A DNA stretch of 64,000 bases from DATBVX01 sp963724625 (GTDB lineage: Bacteria; Pseudomonadota; Gammaproteobacteria; Steroidobacterales; Steroidobacteraceae). The notes below the pieces were generated by a model. It searched no databases. It had not been told where the DNA came from and saw only the letters and a list, made by a program, of their open reading frames with translations. The position numbers were made by a program, and so were the translations under genes. The number at the start of each line of letters is the position of its first letter. Position 1 is the stretch's first letter. The stretch is taken from positions 310,001 to 374,000 of the forward strand of contig CAVRVO010000017.1 of the NCBI GenBank assembly GCA_963724625.1. The letters are read 5' to 3'. This document shows positions 18,627 through 28,273 of the stretch, piece by piece.

Positions 18627-20534
18627 ATGCTCAACTTCCAGAACCTGCAGCTCAGGCGCGGCACGCGCGTGCTGCTCGAAAACGCCACCTTCACCGTGTT
18701 TCGCGGCGAGAAGGTCGGCATCATCGGGCCCAACGGCAGTGGCAAGTCGAGCCTTCTCGCGCTGGTGCGCGGCGAGTTGCACGCCGAATCCGGTGACTTC
18801 ACGCGCCCTGCCGACCTGAGAGTGGCATCGGTTGCCCAAGAGGTTCCTGCGCTCACCAGCTCAGCAATCGACTACGTCATCGACGGCGACACCGAGCTGC
18901 GTGAGGTGCAGGCAGCCATTCAGCGCGCCGATGCTGCTCACGACGGCGCGTTGATCGCGACTCTCCACGCACGCTACGACGCGCTCGGCGGCTACTCGGC
19001 GCGTGGTCGCGCCGCACAGCTGCTGGCGGGCATCGGTTTCGCGCCGGCCGACCTGGAACGCAGCGTCGCAAGCTTTTCCGGCGGCTGGCGCATGCGTCTG
19101 AGCCTTGCCCAAGCGCTCATGTGTCCGTCGGACCTGCTGCTGCTCGACGAACCAACCAATCATCTGGATCTCGATGCGATCATCTGGCTGGAAGGCTGGC
19201 TGCGTGAGTACTCGGGCACACTGCTGGTGATCGCTCACGATCGCGAGTTTCTCGATCGCGTTGTCTCGCGCGTGATTCACCTTGAACGTGCTAATGCGCG
19301 GGTCTATTCCGGCAACTATTCCGCGTTCGAAGCTCAGCGCGCCTCCCAGCTCGCGCTTCAGCAGGCGATGTTCGAGCGCCAGCAGCGCGAAATACGCCAT
19401 GCGGTCCAGTTCATCGAACGGTTCCGGGCCAAGGCCAGTAAGGCGCGACAGGCGCAGAGTCGGCTGAAAATGCTCGAGCGCCTGGAGCGCATTGCGCCCG
19501 CGCATGTCGATGCGCCATTCGAATTCTCATTTCCACCGCCGGAAAAGCTGCCCCGGCCGCTGTTGAGTCTCGAGGAGCAGGCGACAGGCTACGAAGGACG
19601 GCCCGTACTCTCGGGAGTAAACCTGGTCCTCTCGCCGGGCGATCGAGTTGCCGTGCTGGGGCGCAACGGCGCTGGCAAGTCCACACTGATGCGGCTTCTC
19701 GCCGGACAGGCGCCCAGCAACGCGGGCCGACGCATCGAGGCTGCGGACCTGCACATCGGCTACTTCGCACAACACCAGCTCGAGCAGCTCGATGATGCCA
19801 TGAGCCCGATCGAGCACCTGGCGCGATTCGGCGGCGCGCAGATGCGCGAGGCGGCGGAGCAGCAGCTGCGGGATCATCTGGGGACGTTCGGATTTCGGGG
19901 CGACCGGGTGTTCGAGCCACTGGCGCCCTTCTCCGGCGGCGAGCGGGCACGACTGGTCCTGGCGACTCTCGTGGCGGCGCGGCCGAATCTACTGCTCCTG
20001 GACGAGCCTACCAATCATCTCGATCTCGAGATGCGGCATGCGCTCGGCATGGCATTGCAGGATTACCCGGGAGCACTGGTCGTCGTCTCACACGATCGAC
20101 ACCTGATCCGCAGTATCGCAGACGATCTATGGATGGTAGCCGCCGGACGCGTCGCGTCGTTCGACGGCGACCTGGATGACTATGCCCGTGCGCTGTTCGA
20201 ATCTCGCAGCACGATTGCGGACAACGTACCGGGGGGGCCCACTCCGGCCGAGCAACGGCGCGCGCAGAGGCGCGCCGAGGCAGAGCATCGGAATCGACTG
20301 AGCCCGCTGCGCGCTGAAGTACGGGGTATCGAAGAGGAGATCGGGCGCCTGGAGCTCGAGCAGGCCGAGATCGAGCGTATGTTGTCCGATCCGGTGACCT
20401 ACGATGCCAAGGCCAGGCCAGCGCTCACGCAGACGCTGGCGAGGCAACGCACGATTCGCAGTCGACTCGATGAGCTCGAAGCACGCTGGCTCGCAGTGAG
20501 CGAGGCTCTGCAAAGTGCGGAGCGCGCCGGGTAG
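18627..20534 (+). CDS. ABC-F family ATPase, YheS-like
   Basis: A 635-aa protein with two ABC ATPase domains and no membrane segment. Domain 1 has GPNGSGKSS, SFSGGWRMRLSLAQALM and LLLLDEPTNHLDL; domain 2 has GRNGAGKST, PFSGGERARLVLATLV and LLLLDEPTNHLDLE. Between them is the charged ABC-F linker (QQREIRHAVQFIERFRAKAS). The C-terminus is a coiled coil. ABC-F proteins act on the ribosome in translation control; length and the N-terminus MLNFQNLQLRRGTRVLLENA fit the YheS branch. It starts 29 bp after the GGDEF-EAL gene. Confidence 0.93.
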   Translation: MLNFQNLQLRRGTRVLLENATFTVFRGEKVGIIGPNGSGKSSLLALVRGELHAESGDFTRPADLRVASVAQEVPALTSSAIDYVIDGDTELREVQAAIQRADAAHDGALIATLHARYDALGGYSARGRAAQLLAGIGFAPADLERSVASFSGGWRMRLSLAQALMCPSDLLLLDEPTNHLDLDAIIWLEGWLREYSGTLLVIAHDREFLDRVVSRVIHLERANARVYSGNYSAFEAQRASQLALQQAMFERQQREIRHAVQFIERFRAKASKARQAQSRLKMLERLERIAPAHVDAPFEFSFPPPEKLPRPLLSLEEQATGYEGRPVLSGVNLVLSPGDRVAVLGRNGAGKSTLMRLLAGQAPSNAGRRIEAADLHIGYFAQHQLEQLDDAMSPIEHLARFGGAQMREAAEQQLRDHLGTFGFRGDRVFEPLAPFSGGERARLVLATLVAARPNLLLLDEPTNHLDLEMRHALGMALQDYPGALVVVSHDRHLIRSIADDLWMVAAGRVASFDGDLDDYARALFESRSTIADNVPGGPTPAEQRRAQRRAEAEHRNRLSPLRAEVRGIEEEIGRLELEQAEIERMLSDPVTYDAKARPALTQTLARQRTIRSRLDELEARWLAVSEALQSAERAG

Positions 20535-20581
20535 AGCGCTTTGGGCGGTGCTGGGGACGGAAAAGCATACAATGCGCGCCG

Positions 20582-22144
20582 ATGTCAGCGGTGCCCCGTC
20601 TCGACGAATCCACAGTCATTCATGGTGACGCGACCCCTCCTCGCCACCGGCGGCGCCGCTGGCGACGGGCGCTGCTGCTGGTGCTGCTCCTGATCTGGGC
20701 CGGCTTTGCGTTGTGGCACCTGCTCAAATCGATGCCACCGGGCACGAACCTCGCCAGCGACTGGATCGATACACCACTTACCGATGTGCGCTGGCTCGCC
20801 GACTCTACCGTCACCGATGGCCACGGCCGCCTGGTCGTGCGCCAGCATATTTTCGATGAAGCGCTGAGCATCATCGCCGCCGCACGTGACCTGGTGGTGG
20901 TGGATTTCTACCTGTTCAACGACTGGCCGGACGTTGCGGACACCGACGCGGGCAGCCGTGCGGATTTGCCCGCGGTCCATCGGCGTATCAGCAGCGAGCT
21001 CACCACCCTACTCATCGAACGACGTAAGGCATTGCCCGCACTCAGGGTCCTCGTCATCACGGATCCGATCAACGAGCTCTACGGCGCTTGGCCCTCCACG
21101 GCCCTGGCGCAACTTCGTGGTGCCGGGATCGACGTCGTCAGCGTCGATCTCGACCGGCTGCGCGATCCTGATCCGATCTACTCCGCGTTATGGCGACCGC
21201 TGGGGAGCTGGTCGACCAGCCAGGTGGGCGATGCCGGCACGCTTGGAAACCCGCTCGATGTGGGCCCGGCAACCGTGAGTGCGTCGATGTGGCTGCGCAT
21301 GCTCAACTTCAAGGCGAGTCACCGCAAGCTGATCGTGGCCGATGACGGGCAGGGAGGTCTCGTGTCGCTGGTGTCCACCGCGGATGCCAACGACGGTGGC
21401 AGCGCACACTCGAACGTCGGACTCCGTTTTGCCGGCTCTCTGGCGCGTACGATTCTCGACAGCGAACTGCAGGTCGCGCGTTTCTCCGGCTGGACCTCAG
21501 TCTGGCAGTTACCGGGGCTTTCGAGCGCGCAGCGCGATGAGCCCAGCGTGCGACTGCGACTGCTCACCGAGGGAGCGATCGGCCGGGAACTGAAGGCCGC
21601 GATCGACACCGCACAGTCCGGAGAGTCCATCTCGATCGCTGCTTTGTACCTGAGCGATCGCGAGATCGTCCGCGCGCTCCTGAAGGCGGCTTCGCGGCAA
21701 GTGCGGGTGCGCTTGATCCTGGATCCGAACAAGGACCGGTACGGTCGAACCGGAGATGGCGTGCCCAATCGATCGGTCGCCGCAGAGCTGGTGCGCGAAA
21801 GCGGGGGGCGAATCGAATGCCGCTGGTATCGAACTCATGGCGAACAGTTCCATACCAAGCTCGCGATGGTCAGTCGGGCGGGTGCACTCTGGGCGATGCT
21901 GGGATCGGCCGATTTTACGCGGCGCAACCTGGATAACTTTTATCTGGACGCTGACGTGGCGTTGGAAGCGGACCTCGACACACCGCTCGCGCAGGAGCTG
22001 GTGAACTACTTCGAAACCCTATGGCAGAACGATCCGATCGCCTTGCGTGAGTACACGACGGACTTCCAGACCTACGAAGATCAGTCTTTCACCCACTATT
22101 GGCGCTATCGACTGATGGAAGCGGCTGGGCTCGGAACGTTCTGA
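20582..22144 (+). CDS. Phospholipase D-like / cardiolipin-synthase-type membrane protein
   Basis: The 520-aa protein has an N-terminal membrane segment (RRALLLVLLLIWAGFALWHL) and two PLD phosphodiesterase blocks. The first is SHRKLIVADDGQGG with STADANDGG; the second is FHTKLAMVSRAGALWAMLGS with ADFTRRNLDNF. Both HxK cores are present, though the trailing Asp differs from the strict HKD consensus in the second block. This resembles cardiolipin synthases of the inner membrane, but the substrate is not certain. Its last 40 bp overlap the end of the convergent nuclease gene. Confidence 0.85.
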   Translation: MSAVPRLDESTVIHGDATPPRHRRRRWRRALLLVLLLIWAGFALWHLLKSMPPGTNLASDWIDTPLTDVRWLADSTVTDGHGRLVVRQHIFDEALSIIAAARDLVVVDFYLFNDWPDVADTDAGSRADLPAVHRRISSELTTLLIERRKALPALRVLVITDPINELYGAWPSTALAQLRGAGIDVVSVDLDRLRDPDPIYSALWRPLGSWSTSQVGDAGTLGNPLDVGPATVSASMWLRMLNFKASHRKLIVADDGQGGLVSLVSTADANDGGSAHSNVGLRFAGSLARTILDSELQVARFSGWTSVWQLPGLSSAQRDEPSVRLRLLTEGAIGRELKAAIDTAQSGESISIAALYLSDREIVRALLKAASRQVRVRLILDPNKDRYGRTGDGVPNRSVAAELVRESGGRIECRWYRTHGEQFHTKLAMVSRAGALWAMLGSADFTRRNLDNFYLDADVALEADLDTPLAQELVNYFETLWQNDPIALREYTTDFQTYEDQSFTHYWRYRLMEAAGLGTF

Positions 22145-22686
22145 TCGGTTGGCGGCCGGTGCTCCGGCGGATGAGCGAGTCTCCAGCGCCAGGGAGGTTC
22201 GCGCTCGGATTCCGGCAGCGCCCACAATCCCAGCTTGTGATCGCGCGCCTCGCGCTCCAGGTCATACAGGGAGGCGTCGTATGCGCGGCGTCGATACACC
22301 CACACCTGACCGCGACGTATGAGCTCAGCATTGACATCCAGACCATCGGGCTCGCGGTACGCACGCGCCACCTTGCGGCCGTAACGATCCACGTCGAGAA
22401 CCGCGAGCCTCAGCTTTCGATCCAGAATCAGCCCTCGCAATGCCGAGCGAGCCTGGTCCGCATACGGCTGATTCTTTTCCGGCGCATCGATTCCCGCGAG
22501 GCGCACCTCGATCGTCTTGCCCGCAGTGGAAGCGATAATGAAGCTGTCACCGTCGAACACCCTGGTGACTTTGCCGGTGATTTCCTCCGCGGCTATCGCC
22601 TGCGAGAAAAGCAGGCATAGAGGAAAGAGCAGCGCCCGAATGGCGGTCGCGTCGGTTGCAGGTGGATTCCCGAGCTTATGGATCAA
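22105..22686 (-). CDS. Secreted thermonuclease-family (SNase) nuclease
   Basis: The 193-aa protein starts with a signal-peptide-like stretch (AIRALLFPLCLLFSQAIAAE). A staphylococcal-nuclease domain follows: ITGKVTRVFDGDSFIIAS, VRLAGIDAPEKNQPYADQ, DRYGRKVARAYREPDGLDVN and LIRRGQVWVYRR. The catalytic Arg/Asp/Glu positions appear present. It is the last gene of the lipid-transport operon, overlapping the lipoprotein gene start region by 4 nt, and it converges with the PLD gene (40-bp overlap of coding ends). Confidence 0.9.
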   Translation of the reverse strand: MIHKLGNPPATDATAIRALLFPLCLLFSQAIAAEEITGKVTRVFDGDSFIIASTAGKTIEVRLAGIDAPEKNQPYADQARSALRGLILDRKLRLAVLDVDRYGRKVARAYREPDGLDVNAELIRRGQVWVYRRRAYDASLYDLEREARDHKLGLWALPESEREPPWRWRLAHPPEHRPPTDQNVPSPAASISR

Positions 22687-23366
22687 TGCCCGGAGGCCGC
22701 TGCGGCCGGGGTCGCGCTCGCGGCGGCCAGCGCATTGAGCGTGCTGCTCACGGCGACCCGCGCCGCCTGCTGATAGGCGGTTTCGAAGGCTTCCACTGTG
22801 GCACTGAGCGTATCGGCCGTTGCGGGCGCGGTTGCAGCCGCGGTGAAACCGGCGAGCGGCTTGCGATCCTTCATGCGGCCGATCGTGCAGATCAGCGTGA
22901 CATGCACAGTCGGGCCCGCTCCGCTACCCGGGTACTCGGCCTGAAAATCCGTAATGTCGGTCTGCAGGACATACTCTGCAATGAACGGCGACGTGTCGCC
23001 TTGCACGGTGGCGAGACGGCCAGTGTTCCTGAGCGACTGGATGAGCAGATCCTGCATCACCTCCTGAGCCTCGGCGCCCCAACGCGCCGCGGCGTAGTAG
23101 TCGAGTCGCCGGTCCGGTTGCAGTAGCGCAATGCGGTCCGTATCCAGCCCGGGTCGCGCCGTTGGGCGTGCCACTGTCACGCCAACCGGAAGAACCGCCC
23201 CGCCTTCGTTTGCAGCGGGAAGTGGCCTGAGGACATAGACATGCTGCGGCGGCAATTCACTGTCGAAGGCGCCACCCAGGCACCCAACGCAACTCAGCGC
23301 GCAGCCCAGGACGACCAGGCGCATGGCGCGGCCTGGCTTCATCACGGAGTACGCGGACTCGGTCAT
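22683..23366 (-). CDS. ABC-type transport auxiliary lipoprotein (PqiC/DUF330-like)
   Basis: The 227-aa protein has a lipoprotein signal with lipobox CVGC (LVVLGCALSCVGCLGG), so it is probably outer-membrane-anchored. The body matches the auxiliary component of Mla/Pqi-type systems: HVYVLRPLPA near the start, then VARPTARPGLDTDRIALLQ, LDYYAAARWGAEAQEVMQDL and later VLQTDITDFQAEYPG. In PqiC-type systems this lipoprotein docks the MCE protein to the outer membrane. It overlaps the MlaD-like gene and the nuclease gene by 4 nt each. Confidence 0.87.
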   Translation of the reverse strand: MTESAYSVMKPGRAMRLVVLGCALSCVGCLGGAFDSELPPQHVYVLRPLPAANEGGAVLPVGVTVARPTARPGLDTDRIALLQPDRRLDYYAAARWGAEAQEVMQDLLIQSLRNTGRLATVQGDTSPFIAEYVLQTDITDFQAEYPGSGAGPTVHVTLICTIGRMKDRKPLAGFTAAATAPATADTLSATVEAFETAYQQAARVAVSSTLNALAAASATPAAAASGH

Positions 23367-24298
23367 CGCGCCACCTCTACGCCGGGATACTTCTGTTCAT
23401 ACAGCAACTGCGAGGGATCGCGCTTGATGCTGCGGGAAAGTTGGCGAAACTCCTGCGCGGCCTCGCGACTCTCCCGGATCAATTGCTGCAATTCCGGCAG
23501 TCCGGTGTCGCTGAAGCGAGTGATATTCGCCTGGTTTTCGTTCACAAACTCATCGAGTCGTGCCGAGGTCGACGCGAGGTGATCCATCGTCGTGCGCGCG
23601 CGCTCGAGCGCCGCCTTGATGTCGGGCCCTGAGCTCTCGGTGATATCACGCAGACCACTCGCCGCGCCCTCGATCTGGGTGAGCGTGCGCTTCGTATCCG
23701 CGACCAGGACATGAACCTCCTTCAAGATTTCCGGCAACTCGGCGCTGGCGCGATTCAGATTGTCCAGCGTCGCGCCCACCGCAGCGACATTCTCGTCGTT
23801 GAACACCTTGCTCATGCGCTGGGCGAGGTTTGCGCCCTGACCGAGCAGGTCGGGCAGGCTGCTGAGCAGGATGTCGAAGCTCGACTTGACCGTGCGAATC
23901 ACGGGATACCGCTGGCTCGGAACCAGCGGCATTACCGGTTTGTCGCCGCGGTCGCGCTCCAGGTCGATGTAGAGGAGTCCCGTCACGCCCTGCAGGCTGA
24001 GGCTGGCGAGAGTCTTGTTGGAGATCGGCGCCTGCGCATCGATGTCGACGATTATCTGCACGCGGTCGGCCGCGCGCGGATCGATATCCATGGCCATTAC
24101 GCGCCCGACGTCGACACCGAGATAGCGCACGGGGCTCCCCTTGCTCAGGCCCGCGACGCTGCCCTCGAAATAGATCTCGAAGCGCCTGTAGTCGCGCTGG
24201 TCCTGGCTGTCCGTGTACCAGATGACGAACCATGTGCCGAGGGCGAGCACCAGCAGGACGAAGGCGCCGACCGTGAGGTAGCTGGCTTCACGCTCCAT
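23363..24298 (-). CDS. MlaD-family (MCE) phospholipid-transport protein
   Basis: A 311-aa protein anchored by an N-terminal helix (YLTVGAFVLLVLALGTWFVI) with one MCE domain (FEIYFEGSVAGLSKGSPVRY, then LGVDVGRV, and GVTGLLYIDLERD). A long C-terminal helical region (~160-300) probably forms the periplasmic tunnel or needle seen in MCE proteins. Start ATG 24298 is chosen from homology and overlaps the ATPase gene by 11 nt. It is part of the permease / ATPase / MCE / lipoprotein operon that moves lipids between the two membranes. Confidence 0.9.
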   Translation of the reverse strand: MEREASYLTVGAFVLLVLALGTWFVIWYTDSQDQRDYRRFEIYFEGSVAGLSKGSPVRYLGVDVGRVMAMDIDPRAADRVQIIVDIDAQAPISNKTLASLSLQGVTGLLYIDLERDRGDKPVMPLVPSQRYPVIRTVKSSFDILLSSLPDLLGQGANLAQRMSKVFNDENVAAVGATLDNLNRASAELPEILKEVHVLVADTKRTLTQIEGAASGLRDITESSGPDIKAALERARTTMDHLASTSARLDEFVNENQANITRFSDTGLPELQQLIRESREAAQEFRQLSRSIKRDPSQLLYEQKYPGVEVAR

Positions 24299-25067
24299 CG
24301 CTGTTCTCGCGGAAACGCATGGCAGAACGTGCACGCGGCCCGTGGAAGTACTCGCGGATCCACGGATGCGTGTTGCGCAGAATTCCCGCCACCGTGTCGA
24401 CGACCATGCGCCGATCCACGATGACGCCAACGCGGTCGCAGGTGCCGAGAATCGTGTCGAGATCGTGCGTGATCATGACCACCGTGAGACCGAGATTCTT
24501 CTTCAGGCTGGCGATCAGCTGGTCGAACGCCGCCGCGCCGATCGGGTCGAGCCCAGAGGTCGGCTCGTCCAGGAACAGCAACTTTGGGTCCAGCGCCAAA
24601 GCTCTCGCCAGCGCAGCGCGTTTGATCATACCGCCCGAAAGCTGCGCCGGATACTTCGCTCCTGCCTCCGCTGGCAGGCCCACCATGTGCAGCTTGAGCT
24701 GCGCCAGAGCGTCAAGCGCTTCCTCCTCCAGATCGAAAAACTCCGTGATCGGCATCTGCACGTTCTGTGTCACGTTCAGGGCAGTGAACAGGGCTCCCTG
24801 TTGGAACGTGACCCCGTAATGCCGCTTGACTTCACGCAACTCACTCTCGGTAAGACTGCTGATGTCGCGTCCATACAGCATCACACGCCCGGATCGGGGG
24901 CGCTGCAGGCCGAGTACGGTTCTGAGCAGCACTGACTTGCCGCTGCCGGAGCCGCCGACAACGCCGAAGACCTCGCCCTCCATCACCTGCATGTCGAGTC
25001 CGTCGTGCACCACCTGCGCACCGAAGCGATTGACGATGCCCCTGACTTCGATGACCGGTTCGCTCAT
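24288..25067 (-). CDS. Lipid ABC transporter ATP-binding protein (MlaF-like)
   Basis: The 259-aa ATPase has Walker A GGSGSGKSVLLRTVLGLQRP, the Q-loop in GVTFQQGALFTALNVTQNVQ, the signature LSGGMIKRAALARALALDPK, Walker B LLFLDEPTSGLDPIGA and the H-loop MITHDLDTILGTCDRVGVI. Features match MlaF-type ATPases that energise MCE transport. It overlaps the permease gene by 4 nt upstream and the MlaD gene by 11 nt downstream. Confidence 0.93.
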   Translation of the reverse strand: MSEPVIEVRGIVNRFGAQVVHDGLDMQVMEGEVFGVVGGSGSGKSVLLRTVLGLQRPRSGRVMLYGRDISSLTESELREVKRHYGVTFQQGALFTALNVTQNVQMPITEFFDLEEEALDALAQLKLHMVGLPAEAGAKYPAQLSGGMIKRAALARALALDPKLLFLDEPTSGLDPIGAAAFDQLIASLKKNLGLTVVMITHDLDTILGTCDRVGVIVDRRMVVDTVAGILRNTHPWIREYFHGPRARSAMRFRENSDGA

Positions 25068-26179
25068 ATGTCGAGATGCCGGAACAGAACGGCAAAGATG
25101 GCGTCGGCGAAGATCACCAGGAATATTGCCTGCACGACCGCAACCGTCGTGAGTCGTCCCAGCTCACGGGAGGACTCGCGCACCTGCATACCGCGTAACG
25201 TGCCTACGAACGCAATCAGGATTGCGAACACCGGCGCCTTGATCACGCCGACCCAGAAGGTGGTGGGCGCAATGGATTCCTGCATGCGAGAGAGATACTG
25301 CGCCGGCGGAATATCGAACAACGTGTAGCACAGCAGACCACCGCCCGTGAGCCCGACGCCGTCGGCGATGATGGTCAGGAGCGGCAGGGCGATCACCAGC
25401 CCCAGCATCCGCGGCACAACCAGGACTTCTACGGCACTGGTGCCGATAGCCTGCAGCGCATCGACTTCTTCGTTGAGCTTCATCACGCCGATCTCGGCGG
25501 CAAAGGCGCTCCCGGAGCGGCCTGCGACAATGATTGCGGTGAGCAACACCCCGAGCTCGCGCAGCACGCCGATGGTCACCAGGTCGATCACGAAGATCTC
25601 AGCACCAAAGCGTCGCAGCTCCTGGGCGCCGAGATACGCAATGATGGTGCTGATCAGGAATGCAATCAGCGAGACGATGGGGATCGCCTGGACGCCGGTC
25701 TCGTGCACATGCCTCACCAGGGCCGGGAACCGCAGCCGCCGCGGATGCACGACCGCCGAGGCCGTCACGCTGCAGATCTCGCCGAAGAAGGCCACGGCGC
25801 GCCTCATTGACACGCCATGCCTGATCGCCCAGCGACCGAGGCGCCGGACTGGCGCTACCAGATCAAGTTCCTGGTCCTCAGCGGCCTGCCTGGGAGGATC
25901 GCTGAGCGTACGCTCGATGTAGCGCACCTGGTCTGGGACCTTCCCATGCCATGCAACTTCCCGGGATGACTGTTGCGCGCGCGCAGCCCAGTTGTGCAGG
26001 CACCAGGCCCCGGTCAGGTCGAGATCCTCCAGCCCCTGCGTATCGATGCGCACCTTGTCGGCGCGATCTGGCTCGAGTGCCGCGAGCTCTTCAGTGATGG
26101 CGGCCGCGTTCTCGATCAGCCAGCGCCCTGTGACTGAAACGGTCAGCACACCGTCCCGATGCTGCTGGCTGAGAAACAT
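25064..26179 (-). CDS. MlaE-type permease with N-terminal STAS-like domain
   Basis: The 371-aa protein combines an N-terminal STAS-like domain (~1-95, with LEDLDLTGAWCLHNWAARAQ) and a MlaE permease domain with about five membrane segments (IPIVSLIAFLISTIIAYLGA, GRSGSAFAAEIGVMKLNEEV, LVVPRMLGLVIALPLLTIIA). In E. coli the STAS protein MlaB is a separate subunit; here it is fused to the permease. Start ATG 26179 is used (FLSQQHRDGVLTVSV); a further 22-residue extension lacks homology. First gene of the minus-strand lipid-transport operon, divergent from the antiporter gene. Confidence 0.9.
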   Translation of the reverse strand: MFLSQQHRDGVLTVSVTGRWLIENAAAITEELAALEPDRADKVRIDTQGLEDLDLTGAWCLHNWAARAQQSSREVAWHGKVPDQVRYIERTLSDPPRQAAEDQELDLVAPVRRLGRWAIRHGVSMRRAVAFFGEICSVTASAVVHPRRLRFPALVRHVHETGVQAIPIVSLIAFLISTIIAYLGAQELRRFGAEIFVIDLVTIGVLRELGVLLTAIIVAGRSGSAFAAEIGVMKLNEEVDALQAIGTSAVEVLVVPRMLGLVIALPLLTIIADGVGLTGGGLLCYTLFDIPPAQYLSRMQESIAPTTFWVGVIKAPVFAILIAFVGTLRGMQVRESSRELGRLTTVAVVQAIFLVIFADAIFAVLFRHLDI

Positions 26180-26296
26180 CGCTAGCGATGCTAGGGCATC
26201 TGTGCACAGATTGCATGGGCGCGACCCGGGAGGCCCGGTTGCCATCGAGCCCGCAGCGCCTTACTTTGCGGCGCAGGAACTGCACGTTCTCCATCA

Positions 26297-28273
26297 ATGC
26301 CACATAGCCCGCTGATTCAGATCCTGGTACTCCTCGCTGCAGCGGTGCCGGTGGTATATGCGGTACGCCGCCTGAAGCTCTCGCCGATTCTCGGCTATCT
26401 CGCGGTGGGCATGCTGCTTGGACCGCATGCGCTGGGCGTCGTGACCGATAACACGGCCACCGGCGTGCTGGCCGAGATCGGCGTCGTGTTCCTGGTGTTC
26501 ACGCTGGGACTGGAGTTCTCGCTCCCGCGACTGGTCGCGATGAGATGGGAAGTGCTCGGGCTCGGTGGTGGCCAGGTCGTGATCACCGCCGGGCTGGGCG
26601 CGGCGATCGCGTGGCGCCTCGGCGTCGAATTGCCCGTCGCCATCGTGCTTGGCGGCGCGATCGCGATGTCCTCCACCGCGATCATCTTGCGCCAGCTCAC
26701 CGAGCAGGCCGAGGTGAATCGCACTCACGGGCGCCTCGCGGTGGCGATTCTGCTGTTCCAGGACCTCGCCTTCGTGCCGTTTCTGGCGCTCACTTCGGCG
26801 CATGTCACGCATGGCGACGTAGCGAGTCCAACGGATTTCCTGCGCACGGTACTCGAGGGCGCCGTCGCTTTGCTGATCGTGCTGGCAGCCGGACGCTGGC
26901 TGTTGCGGCCGCTATTCCATGAAATTGCCCACACGCGCTCGCCGGAGCTCTTTGTCCTTGGCGTGCTGCTCGTAGTACTTGGTTCTGCGTGGACCACCCA
27001 GGTCGTCGGCCTGTCGCTCGCCCTGGGCGCCTTTCTCGCTGGTGTGATGCTGGCGGAAACCGAATTCCGCCATCAGGTGGAAGCGGTGATAAGGCCGTTC
27101 CGCGACGTGCTGCTGGGCCTGTTCTTCATCACCATCGGCATGCTGTTCGACACCAGCCTCCTTGGGCGGCAACTACTGCTGGTTTCAGGTCTGGTGATTG
27201 CGCTCATCATCGGCAAGACCCTGATCGTCACGCTCCTCGCGCAGCGTTTCGCCGGAAATCTCTTCAAATCCCTGCGCACCGGCATCGTGGTCAGTATTGG
27301 CGGTGAATTCGGCTTCGCGCTCCTTACCATCCTGTTGCGCGACCAGCTGGTCGCGCCCGACGTGGTACAGCCGCTGCTGGCTGCGATCGTGCTGAGCATG
27401 GTCGCGAGCCCGCTGATCATCCGGCACAACAAGCAGATTGCGCGCTGGCTGCTGCGCGAGACCGGTCCGGCGCCGACAGCACTGGCGCGCGAGCTGGCAA
27501 GCACGCACGCCGTGGCACAGCGCGAGCACGTACTGCTGTGCGGATTTGGTCGCGTGGGGCAAAACATCGCGCGTGTCCTGGAGGAAATGGGCTTCGAATA
27601 CATCGCGCTCGACAACGATGCTGCGCGGGTGCGCGCGGCGCGCCAGGCAGGGGATCCCATCGTGTATGGCGACGCCGGCCAGGAAGAGGTGCTCGAGAGC
27701 GTCGGTCTGGACCGCGCCAGCGTGGTGGTCATCAGCTTCGCCGATTCAACGCTGGCACTGCGAATTCTGGCTGCGGTCCGCCAGCAGCGCCCCGAGGTCC
27801 CAATTCTGGTGCGCACTCAGGACGACACTCGGCTCGTGGAACTGCAGAAGGCTGGTGCATCCTCGGTCGTCCCGGAGACCTTCGAGGCTGCGCTGATGCT
27901 CGTATGGCACGTGCTGTTGCTGCTGCAGGTGCCGGTTTCGCGCGTGATGAAGATCATCGGCGACATTCGTGGCAATCGTTACAACATGATGCGTACGCTG
28001 TTCCGGCGCGATGACACGCAGCTCCCCGACGAGAGCGAGGCGCTGCGCGAACAGCTCTATACCCTGGTGCTGCCACCCGGTGCCTGGGGAGTTGGTCGCT
28101 CGATCGAGCAGATCAAGGAGCGCGCCGAAATCACGGTGAGCGCCATCCGTCGCGACGGCATCGTGGGCCGCGAACCCTCCTCGGACACCGTGCTCAAGGA
28201 GGGAGACGTGCTGGTGCTGTACGGAACTCCCGAAGCACTCGAACATGGGGAGGCAGTGCTCCTGATGGGCTGA
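26297..28273 (+). CDS. CPA2-family monovalent cation/H+ antiporter (KefB-like)
   Basis: The 658-aa protein has an N-terminal Na+/H+ exchanger domain with about 12 membrane segments (~1-390; LKLSPILGYLAVGMLLGPHA, VFTLGLEFSLPRL, AMSSTAIILRQL). Next comes a cytoplasmic RCK_N/TrkA-N nucleotide-binding domain (~410-530; LLCGFGRVGQNIARVLEEMG) and an RCK_C domain (~570-655). This is the potassium-efflux or sodium/proton exchange type. Ion specificity cannot be read from sequence alone. A large hairpin follows the stop. Confidence 0.92.
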   Translation: MPHSPLIQILVLLAAAVPVVYAVRRLKLSPILGYLAVGMLLGPHALGVVTDNTATGVLAEIGVVFLVFTLGLEFSLPRLVAMRWEVLGLGGGQVVITAGLGAAIAWRLGVELPVAIVLGGAIAMSSTAIILRQLTEQAEVNRTHGRLAVAILLFQDLAFVPFLALTSAHVTHGDVASPTDFLRTVLEGAVALLIVLAAGRWLLRPLFHEIAHTRSPELFVLGVLLVVLGSAWTTQVVGLSLALGAFLAGVMLAETEFRHQVEAVIRPFRDVLLGLFFITIGMLFDTSLLGRQLLLVSGLVIALIIGKTLIVTLLAQRFAGNLFKSLRTGIVVSIGGEFGFALLTILLRDQLVAPDVVQPLLAAIVLSMVASPLIIRHNKQIARWLLRETGPAPTALARELASTHAVAQREHVLLCGFGRVGQNIARVLEEMGFEYIALDNDAARVRAARQAGDPIVYGDAGQEEVLESVGLDRASVVVISFADSTLALRILAAVRQQRPEVPILVRTQDDTRLVELQKAGASSVVPETFEAALMLVWHVLLLLQVPVSRVMKIIGDIRGNRYNMMRTLFRRDDTQLPDESEALREQLYTLVLPPGAWGVGRSIEQIKERAEITVSAIRRDGIVGREPSSDTVLKEGDVLVLYGTPEALEHGEAVLLMG

